Shown here one piece after another: positions 58,255-64,000 of a DNA stretch of 64,000 bases. The notes under the pieces were generated by a model. It saw only the letters and a list, made by a program, of their open reading frames with translations. It did not search any database and was not told the DNA's origin. Source of the stretch: Chryseobacterium culicis (GTDB taxonomy: Bacteria; Bacteroidota; Bacteroidia; Flavobacteriales; Weeksellaceae); assembly GCF_900108365.1 (NCBI RefSeq), contig NZ_FNWQ01000006.1:1-64000 (forward strand). Direction: 5' to 3'. Position 1 is the stretch's first letter. Each line of letters opens with the position of its first letter. Made by a program: the position numbers and the translations under genes.

Positions 58255-60303
58255 ATGAATCCCAGAGTTTTAGAATTAATAAAAAATCCGAAGAAGATTC
58301 AGCTGGAAGACCTTGGTCTTTTAAAAGAAGAGATTCACACATTTCCTTATATTCAGAATATCAGGGCACTGCATCTTTATGGAGTACACCTGTATGAAAA
58401 AGAAAATTATCAGAAAGAACTTTCTGTAACAGCCGCATATACTACGGATAAGAAAATTTTATATCAGCTGATCAACGGAAAGATCCTGCAGGAAATTAAG
58501 TCTGAAATTGGAGAAGAAAAGAAACCTTCACAAACCGTTGCCAAGCCTGCCCCATATGTTCCCAAAAGTAAATCTTTTCCTATTAAGAGAGAAGAAGAAG
58601 CTTCTGTGGATAAACAAAAGGAAGAGCAGGAAAACGCGTATCTGTTACCAGTTTCTCATGAAGTAAAACAGATTTATGTAAATGGTGAACGCAACAGAAT
58701 TCTATTCGAAGGAGAAGAAAACTTCCTGGATGAGCAAAACTCTGAAACAATAGATCTCGAATCTACCCTGGAATCTGGTACTTTGGTTATCCAAAAGGCT
58801 GAGTCTCCGGAAGAACAGCCTCTTCCTGATTCTCAGGAGATCCATACTGAAATAGAGGAAAAAGCAGGAGAAAACTTTACGCCTGAAACCATCATCAATG
58901 AAGATCAAATTGCAGCCGAAGAAAAAAAGATTGATGAAGAAGACCATACCAGCTTCCACGAAGTCGCTCCCATAGCAGTGGAAGAGAATTTGGAAGCCGT
59001 TGCAGAAGAGCCTGTAAAGACAGAGTCAGCAGCTCATGATACCGAAAATGTTTCGGAAGAGTCTGCTCACCAAGAAGAGTTTAAAGCCGCTGCAGAGGAG
59101 AATGCTGGAGAAAACTTCACGCCGGAAACCATCGTCAGCGAAGATCAGCCTGCAGAAGCAGCTGATGCCGAAGTAAGCTTTCATGGTACAGAATCATTCA
59201 TGCCGGACGTTAAAATCCAGTCCAATAGCGAAGAAATTTCCGAAACGGCTGAAGTATCTCAATCCAATGTTAATAAGCATGAGGAGGAGATGAGAAGGCT
59301 GATTGAAGAAGTTGAGAAAAAGATGAGGGAGACCAAACCTTTATTTCAAGAAGAAAAATCGGAGCCTGAAATTACTGAAGATCATGAAATTAGCTTTGCT
59401 GAAACCCAGAATTTTCACTTCTGGTCAACCAGTGAAGATAAACCTAAGGAAATTAAACAAGAACCTGTAGAGGAAAAAGTCGCTGAGGAAGAGCTGCCGG
59501 TGAAAGAGAAGGCTGAAGTTGAAATTGCTGAGGAAAAAGATGAGGAGCACGAGAAAATTTCTGAAATACAGTCTGCATGGAAGCCTATGAATGTGGAATC
59601 CAATGTACCAGATTCATTACTTAACAAATCAGTTCCAACTCCGGAAATAAAGGTTCCTGCGGCTGAAATCACCCCTGAAAAAAAGGCGGAAACAATAGCA
59701 GAAGAACCCCAGCCAGAGAACACGGTTGAAACCGTTACGGAAGCTGTTGATAAAGAATCGGAACATATTGAATCATCTGAAGAAAAAACTACAGCAGAAG
59801 CAGCCAAAGAAGATGCTCCCGTAATGAATGTATCTTTCTTCGGAACCGATATTTCTACCCTTAAGGTTGAAGAAAAACAGCAGGAAAGCAAAGAGAAGCC
59901 TGTAGAAAATATACAGGAAGTTACTATGAAAAATACGTCTCAGGCAGTTGCAGACAGTAATGTTCCGGGTTTTATCAATACCTGGCAGAGCTGGCTTAAG
60001 ATCGACAGAAAGGAAGATGTTATAAAGGAAAAAACAGAAATCAAAGAAAAGGCCATTGAAACCTTTATTGAAAATAATCCTAGAATCAGCCAGTTAAAAG
60101 AAGAAAGTACCTATGTTGTAAAAGAAAAGAACGACGATATCTCGCATCTGATGACAGAGACATTGGCTAATCTTTATTTTGAACAGAAACTCTATACAAA
60201 GGCAATAAAAGCGTTTGAAATATTAATTAAAAAGAGTCCTGAGAAAAAAGAATATTTTGAATCTAAAATTCAGGATATTAAGGACTTCAGAAGTAAAAAT
60301 TAA
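58255..60303 (+). CDS. long acidic TPR-ended protein of unknown function
   Basis: 682 residues starting one base after lptE. Residues 1-85 look globular (LELIKNPKKIQLEDLGLLKEEIHTFPYIQNIRALHLYG). About 95-560 is a very Glu/Lys-rich, low-complexity stretch with at least two copies of the phrase AGENFTPETI. The last 75 residues hold a TPR-like pair (ETLANLYFEQKLYTKAIKAFEILIKKSPEKKEYFESKI). No signal peptide, so cytoplasmic. Flavobacterial genomes often place this gene after lptE; its role is unknown. The middle is likely unstructured. Confidence 0.8.
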   Translation: MNPRVLELIKNPKKIQLEDLGLLKEEIHTFPYIQNIRALHLYGVHLYEKENYQKELSVTAAYTTDKKILYQLINGKILQEIKSEIGEEKKPSQTVAKPAPYVPKSKSFPIKREEEASVDKQKEEQENAYLLPVSHEVKQIYVNGERNRILFEGEENFLDEQNSETIDLESTLESGTLVIQKAESPEEQPLPDSQEIHTEIEEKAGENFTPETIINEDQIAAEEKKIDEEDHTSFHEVAPIAVEENLEAVAEEPVKTESAAHDTENVSEESAHQEEFKAAAEENAGENFTPETIVSEDQPAEAADAEVSFHGTESFMPDVKIQSNSEEISETAEVSQSNVNKHEEEMRRLIEEVEKKMRETKPLFQEEKSEPEITEDHEISFAETQNFHFWSTSEDKPKEIKQEPVEEKVAEEELPVKEKAEVEIAEEKDEEHEKISEIQSAWKPMNVESNVPDSLLNKSVPTPEIKVPAAEITPEKKAETIAEEPQPENTVETVTEAVDKESEHIESSEEKTTAEAAKEDAPVMNVSFFGTDISTLKVEEKQQESKEKPVENIQEVTMKNTSQAVADSNVPGFINTWQSWLKIDRKEDVIKEKTEIKEKAIETFIENNPRISQLKEESTYVVKEKNDDISHLMTETLANLYFEQKLYTKAIKAFEILIKKSPEKKEYFESKIQDIKDFRSKN

Positions 60304-60310
60304 AAAAGAA

Positions 60311-60339
60311 AAAAGGTACTGTAAGCGCAGTACCTTTTT
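60311..60339. terminator. bidirectional terminator
   Basis: aaaaggtactg / cagtacctttt hairpin between the convergent TPR protein and DUF4126 genes. Confidence 0.9.
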
Positions 60340-60341
60340 AT

Positions 60342-60950
60342 TTATACATCCCGTGGATCTTTTTTAGTCCCTCTTAGTTTTTTCCATGCCTTCCGTCCAT
60401 AGACAATAACAAGAATTAATGTGATGATTGCAAAGATTGCCGCAATCACGGGAGCGGCCATCGCAAGAACAGACATAAGGCCGGCTCCCGCCGTTTCTGT
60501 TGTTCCTACCACGGAATTGCCTAATCCCCCTGTTGTAGCTGTAGATGCAGCTCGTATTCCTGCAAATCCCGAGCTTATTGTCGCAGCCGTACCACCACCC
60601 GCAATTAATGCGAGTGCCCATTGCGGAAAAGTTCCCAATTCGGTAAACTGACTGGCAAATAAAATAGATCCTGCCACCGTTGCCATTGGAATAGCAGCCG
60701 TATCCAGCAAATGATCAATAAAGGGGATGTAATAGGCAAGAATTTCAGCCATCGTGGCAATTCCTGTCGTAATAAGTGTGGGAAGCCCAGCAAGCCACTC
60801 AAAATGCTCGTTCATGGGAATCCAGTTGAAATACGAGGACAGGCTCACCACAAACATAGGAAGAAATACCCGGAATCCGGTAGCCGCCGCCAATCCAATG
60901 CCGATAAATGCACTGATGACATAAGAAAAGTAGGGAATATTGTCTAACAT
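60342..60950 (-). CDS. DUF4126 family membrane protein
   Basis: 202 residues with about five TM segments rich in Gly, Ala and Thr (AFIGIGLAAATGFRVFLPMFVVSL, GIATMAEILAYYIPFIDHLLDTAAIPMATVAG, QWALALIAGGGTAATISSGFAGIRAASTATTGGLGN, and a C-terminal helix at about 160-185). This matches DUF4126, a membrane family of unknown function. Stands alone; ends in a charged tail (KKLRGTKKDPRDV). Confidence 0.88.
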   Translation of the reverse strand: MLDNIPYFSYVISAFIGIGLAAATGFRVFLPMFVVSLSSYFNWIPMNEHFEWLAGLPTLITTGIATMAEILAYYIPFIDHLLDTAAIPMATVAGSILFASQFTELGTFPQWALALIAGGGTAATISSGFAGIRAASTATTGGLGNSVVGTTETAGAGLMSVLAMAAPVIAAIFAIITLILVIVYGRKAWKKLRGTKKDPRDV

Positions 60951-61141
60951 ATTAATTTTCAGATTTAATGTTTTCCCTAAATTACAAAAACTATATGAGA
61001 TTTGGAGTTGTATTGCTTCTGATTACAGGAGACGTGATACGGAATGCGGGTGGTGATCTTCGCTAGTCGTGATTTATTCCAGAATAACAATGAACTGTTT
61101 ATGCAGCCATCGTCTAAATCTTTATGATTTGTGATAAATAA

Positions 61142-61174
61142 AAAATCTGTCAGTTAAAATACCTCACAGATTTC
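61142..61174 (-). terminator. terminator of the tatD-tcdA-rnpA operon
   Basis: aaatctgt / acagattt arms with a 16-base loop and a minus-strand T tract after rnpA. Confidence 0.6.
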
Positions 61175-61190
61175 TTATTTTGATAGAAAA

Positions 61191-61562
61191 TTATTTTTTC
61201 TGAGCTTCGCAAAGCTTTATAAACTGAGCTTCCACCTCATGAAATTTTGAAGGCAGTTCAGGGGAAACCCAAAACAGCATCGCCATGGTTTTCTCTCCAA
61301 AGGCTTGCTTATATAAGTCCTTATTCAGACGGTAAGATTCCCTTAATAACCTTTTGATACGATTTCGGTGTACAGCTCTTTTAAAATATCTTTTAGAAAC
61401 AGAAACCCCAAACCTTCCTGATTCTACAGGCAGCGTAGATTTGTCTTTCAGAATAATGATTCTCAGATTTCCACTGGTTCTCCATTTGCCCTTCTCAAAA
61501 AGCAAACTGATTTCCGTATTTTTTTTGAGCTTTTCCGCTCTGGGATATTGGGAATTCTGCAT
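61191..61562 (-). CDS. rnpA: ribonuclease P protein component
   Basis: 123 residues. The conserved RNR motif region VHRNRIKRLLRESYRLNKDLY and FGVSVSKRYFKRAV identify the RNase P protein that, with its RNA, trims tRNA 5' ends. It is unusual that rpmH is not adjacent; here rnpA is the last gene of an operon behind tatD- and tcdA-type genes, its ATG overlapping the tcdA stop by one base. The C terminus (KLCEAQKK) is of normal length. Confidence 0.93.
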   Translation of the reverse strand: MQNSQYPRAEKLKKNTEISLLFEKGKWRTSGNLRIIILKDKSTLPVESGRFGVSVSKRYFKRAVHRNRIKRLLRESYRLNKDLYKQAFGEKTMAMLFWVSPELPSKFHEVEAQFIKLCEAQKK

Positions 61563-62287
61563 TAATTTTTTTTCACTAGGTAATTAATCACTTCAGCAGC
61601 GGCATATAATCCAAAGATAGCAGGAATAAAACTGATGGTGCCGTAAAATGATTTTTTAAAGTTACTGCCATCAGTCATTTTAAGGCTTTCCTCTTTCTGA
61701 ATTTCGTTGGAAAAAACACATCTGATGCCCTTATTGATTTTTTCTTTCTTCAGTCTTTTTCTCACCTGTTTCGCAAGAAAACAGTTGTGGGTTTTGCTGA
61801 TATCCCTCACCATAACCATGCTTGGGTCAATTTTACCGCCGGCACCCATGGAGCTTACAATTTTAATTTTTCTTCTTCTGGCCGCTTTTATCAGGCAGAT
61901 TTTAGGCGTTACACTATCAATGCAGTCCAGTACGTAATCAAATTTTTCGGAATCAAGTACTTCATCCATTCTTTCCGGATTTAAGAACTCATTGATCCTG
62001 ATTAAATTCAGCTGTGGATTAATATCAAGAAGTCTTTCTGCAACAACTTCTACCTTATGTTTTCCTACAGTAGAGTGCAGAGCTGGAAGCTGCCTGTTGA
62101 TGTTGGTAATATCCACCGTATCACCATCCACAATCGTCATCTTTCCTACTCCGGCTCTCGCAAGAAATTCAGCGGCAAAAGAACCTACTCCGCCCAGGCC
62201 TACAACAAGCACATTCGCTTTTATCAGCTTTTCTAATCCATCTTCCTTTATCAGAAGTTCAGTTCTTTCCAGCCAGTATTTATCCAT
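61562..62287 (-). CDS. tcdA: tRNA threonylcarbamoyladenosine dehydratase (ThiF/HesA/MoeB superfamily)
   Basis: 241 residues. The E1-like nucleotide-binding motif is VLVVGLGGVGSFAAEFLARAGVGKM (about 27-52), followed by DITNINRQLPAL, DYVLDCIDSVTPKICLIKAA and SMGAGGKIDPSMVMVRDISKTHNCFLAKQVRKRL, the last typical of TcdA, which cyclises t6A37 in tRNA. A C-terminal hydrophobic stretch (ISFIPAIFGLYAAAEVINYL) fits. It overlaps the preceding tatD-like gene by eight bases and is translationally coupled to rnpA. Other E1-like enzymes (MoeB, ThiF) are less likely. Confidence 0.9.
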   Translation of the reverse strand: MDKYWLERTELLIKEDGLEKLIKANVLVVGLGGVGSFAAEFLARAGVGKMTIVDGDTVDITNINRQLPALHSTVGKHKVEVVAERLLDINPQLNLIRINEFLNPERMDEVLDSEKFDYVLDCIDSVTPKICLIKAARRRKIKIVSSMGAGGKIDPSMVMVRDISKTHNCFLAKQVRKRLKKEKINKGIRCVFSNEIQKEESLKMTDGSNFKKSFYGTISFIPAIFGLYAAAEVINYLVKKN

Positions 62288-62903
62288 TTCTTATAGAATA
62301 TAAATTGTGTAAAATTTGTTCGTTCAGATCCTCCGGGGAAATTCCTCTTATTTCCGAAACTTTAAAATAGAGCTCTTCAATGTTAAAGTCTTCGTTATCA
62401 GTCTCCAAAAAGAATTTGTCCGGGGGGATGTTTTTTAAAATTTCCTGCAAAGATAAATTATACAAAACAGCTTTTCCAAAACTCAGATAAAAATTATGAG
62501 CCAGAAGATCTTCAGCAATTTGCTTTTTTTTATTGAAACCATGAATGATCATAGGTTGTTCAGCCTTCTTCCGGAAAGAAATAACTTCGTAAAATTTTCT
62601 TACACAATGAATAATAATAGGCTTTTTTACCTCATTGGCAATCATAATCTGCTGTAAGAACGCTTCATTCTGAAGGTTCTCATCCGCAGAAACTAAAGAG
62701 TCCAGTCCGCATTCACCAATTGCAAAACAGTTTTGAGAGATCATGCTTCTCATCCACGAAAGCTGCTCTTTCAGGTTGTTAACGTCAATATCGTTAGGAT
62801 GAATTCCTACAGAATACGGGAAATCAGGCGGAATTTCTTTCGCAAGATTATAAATTCCGTTTCTGATGTATTTTTTATGATGGTGAAAATCAAAAAATTC
62901 CAT
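62280..62903 (-). CDS. TatD family metal-dependent hydrolase
   Basis: About 207 residues of the TatD amidohydrolase fold, shorter than usual (about 255). The metal-binding start is FFDFHHHKK, followed by SVGIHPNDI, CFAIGECGLDSL, KPIIIHCVRKFYEVI (His) and FFLETDNEDF (Asp). TatD proteins are DNases or general hydrolases. ATG 62903 is chosen over a TTG two codons upstream. First gene of the tatD-tcdA-rnpA operon; a TetR gene diverges. Confidence 0.85.
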   Translation of the reverse strand: MEFFDFHHHKKYIRNGIYNLAKEIPPDFPYSVGIHPNDIDVNNLKEQLSWMRSMISQNCFAIGECGLDSLVSADENLQNEAFLQQIMIANEVKKPIIIHCVRKFYEVISFRKKAEQPMIIHGFNKKKQIAEDLLAHNFYLSFGKAVLYNLSLQEILKNIPPDKFFLETDNEDFNIEELYFKVSEIRGISPEDLNEQILHNLYSIRNG

Positions 62904-62942
62904 GTTCAAAAATAGTATTTTTCAGATTTAATTTAAAATTAT

Positions 62943-62956
62943 TAAACGATCGTTTA
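62943..62956. promoter_or_regulatory. TetR-type operator candidate (autoregulatory)
   Basis: taaacgatcgttta, a perfect 14-base palindrome 43 bases before the TetR ATG and 40 bases from the tatD ATG. A near-identical palindrome lies upstream of the persulfide dioxygenase operon (45615-45628). Confidence 0.65.
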
Positions 62957-62999
62957 TAAATGTGTTAAAAATTTCTTAACTTTACTCAAAGTGCACTTC

Positions 63000-63629
63000 A
63001 TGAAAAAAAAATTTACAGAAAAACAGATTCATATATTGGATATTGCGGAAGAGCTCATTGCCAAAAAAGGTTATGAGGGAACTTCAGTACGAGATATTTG
63101 TTCCAAAGCTAATATCAATGTCGCTATGATCTCTTATTACTTCGGTTCTAAAGAGAAAATGATGTCTTATCTCTATCAGTACAGGGTACTGAAAACCCGG
63201 GAAAATTTCTCAGAATTTGCTGATACTATTAAAGAAGGAAAACCGGAAATGCAGATGCGCGAGATGATTAAATACATCGTTTCACAGCTGTTCAAATACA
63301 ATTATTTCCATGGTTTTGTCACTCAGGAACTCAGACATACAGAAAATCTTAAAGATGAGCTGCTGGATTTCTATCAGTTATTTGTAAAAAAGCTGGATGA
63401 AGTTATCAAAAAAGGGGTCGCTTCCGGAGTATTTACCTTTACTCCTAAGCCTGAAGACATTCTTACCATGATTATAGGGTCTACCTTATTTGTCATCCGA
63501 AATAAAAACTTCTACGAGCTCTATGTTCCGAGCAAAAATGAAGAAACCTACGCAAAAGAAGCGGAGAAAAAGGTGAGAATGAATCTTTTATTGAGTGTTT
63601 TTGCTATTTTGGGATACGCTGCAGACTAA
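63000..63629 (+). CDS. TetR family transcriptional regulator
   Basis: About 209 residues. The N-terminal helix-turn-helix covers about 8-55 (QIHILDIAEELIAKKGYEGTSVRDICSKANINVAMISYYFGSKEKMM), with the typical SYYFGSKE recognition end. The C-terminal domain is helical and binds an unknown ligand. ATG 63000 is chosen over a GTG three codons upstream. A perfect palindrome sits in its promoter, so autorepression is likely, and the same palindrome before the CstB-like operon suggests a wider regulon. Confidence 0.9.
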   Translation: MKKKFTEKQIHILDIAEELIAKKGYEGTSVRDICSKANINVAMISYYFGSKEKMMSYLYQYRVLKTRENFSEFADTIKEGKPEMQMREMIKYIVSQLFKYNYFHGFVTQELRHTENLKDELLDFYQLFVKKLDEVIKKGVASGVFTFTPKPEDILTMIIGSTLFVIRNKNFYELYVPSKNEETYAKEAEKKVRMNLLLSVFAILGYAAD

Positions 63630-63676
63630 AATTACGTTAAATATTCATAAAAAAAAATCTATTGACAAAAAAGTTA

Positions 63677-63684
63677 TATTTTTG
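63677..63684 (+). promoter_or_regulatory. -7 promoter element (TATTTTTG) of bamD
   Basis: TAnnTTTG match about 49 bases before the ATG at 63733. Confidence 0.55.
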
Positions 63685-63732
63685 CAAATTAGTAAATCGG
63701 CTGTATAATCCGAAAACTGTTGAATTTTTTAT

Positions 63733-64000
63733 ATGAAAAAATATATTTTAGGTCTTTTTGCTGTAGCGGTAATTTCATCTTGTGTAAGCCAACAGGAAAG
63801 AGCGATGAGGAGTGCTGATAAAGAGTTTATCTTAAAGGCAGCTAATGAAAACTTCGCTAAGAAAAAGTGGAAAAATGCATTGGCTCTTTATGACAGACTT
63901 GCAAATCTTGTGGCAGGAACCGATGATTTTCCAAATGTAGGTTTCAATACTGCTTACGCTAACTATTATGACAAGAGTTATAAGCTGGCAGGTCACCAGT
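63733..64000 (+). CDS. bamD: outer-membrane protein assembly factor BamD (5' part)
   Basis: The first 89 residues are present; the gene runs off the window. The lipoprotein signal MKKYILGLFAVAVISSC is followed by a helical TPR start (SADKEFILKAANENFAKKKWKNALALYDRL, NVGFNTAYANYYDKSYKLAGHQ) like the BamD/YfiO N terminus. BamD is the essential partner of BamA in inserting barrel proteins into the outer membrane. The match is on pattern and length only, since the rest is missing. Confidence 0.85.
   Translation, partial: MKKYILGLFAVAVISSCVSQQERAMRSADKEFILKAANENFAKKKWKNALALYDRLANLVAGTDDFPNVGFNTAYANYYDKSYKLAGHQ

Noticed and set aside
60360..60950. Alternative frames over the DUF4126 gene
   Set aside because: They are shadows of the Gly/Ala-rich coding sequence; the 202-residue frame has the membrane pattern and family match.
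1..64000. CRISPR arrays, IS elements, prophage or restriction-modification genes
   Set aside because: No regularly spaced repeats, transposase, integrase, phage structural or methylase/nuclease gene pairs were seen. The only repeat families are the 124-base spacers and the tRNA ends.

Overview
The window reads as chromosomal DNA of a Bacteroidota flavobacterium, most likely Chryseobacterium or a close relative in the Weeksellaceae. This rests on low GC, the TAnnTTTG-type -7 promoter element ahead of many genes, an L21 protein with a C-terminal extension, BlaI/M56 pairs, TonB-dependent receptors, DUF6705 lipoproteins, small double-glycine 'bacteriocin-like' peptides and a tryptophanase (indole production is typical of the genus). 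No plasmid, phage, IS element or CRISPR array was seen.

Layout. 1-1.1 kb: tail of a 5S rRNA (end of an rRNA operon) and two small Cys-containing leader-type peptides, one apparently frameshifted. 1.2-10.5 kb: an Fe(II)/2OG oxygenase diverging from menD, the pabB/pabC-like folate pair, membrane proteins, an AI-2E-type transporter, a DUF3820 protein and uvrB. 10.6-19 kb: a BlaI/M56 sensor-repressor pair with an obvious operator, a sugar dehydrogenase lipoprotein, a TonB receptor, and an aminotransferase/FAD monooxygenase pair. 19.3-28.2 kb: tryptophanase, DUF502, miaE, an acyltransferase, a Zn peptidase lipoprotein, rplU-rpmA, a third leader peptide and a large DUF5686 protein.

28.4-34.2 kb is the accessory core. 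A 3'-half remnant of tRNA-Asn at the left and an intact tRNA-Asn at the right, with their terminators, form about 60-bp direct repeats. They enclose a lipoprotein with a JAMM/JAB-like HxH...SxxD motif and three tandem units, each made of the C-terminal end of that lipoprotein gene followed by a DUF6705 lipoprotein gene. Two of these C-terminal ends are broken orphan fragments. The layout resembles a polymorphic toxin locus with repeated immunity genes. That is inference; no function was shown.

34.3-45.5 kb: an AraC regulator diverging from an MRJP/dopachrome-tautomerase-like gene and a small monooxygenase, a tricorn-like protease, a second tRNA-Asn, rseP, an outer-membrane protein, an omega-amidase-like enzyme, and a thioredoxin plus CstB-like persulfide dioxygenase operon. 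45.9-64 kb: a HerA-like ATPase, a DEDDh exonuclease, a lysA gene behind a Lys-rich leader peptide and terminator (candidate attenuator), poxB, two TonB-C-terminal-like secreted proteins, then miaB, a TPR protein, a sigma-54 activator, a membrane protein, lptE and a TPR protein. DUF4126, a tatD-tcdA-rnpA operon, a TetR regulator and the start of bamD close the window. The TetR gene and the persulfide dioxygenase operon carry nearly the same 14-bp palindrome, suggesting one regulator for both.
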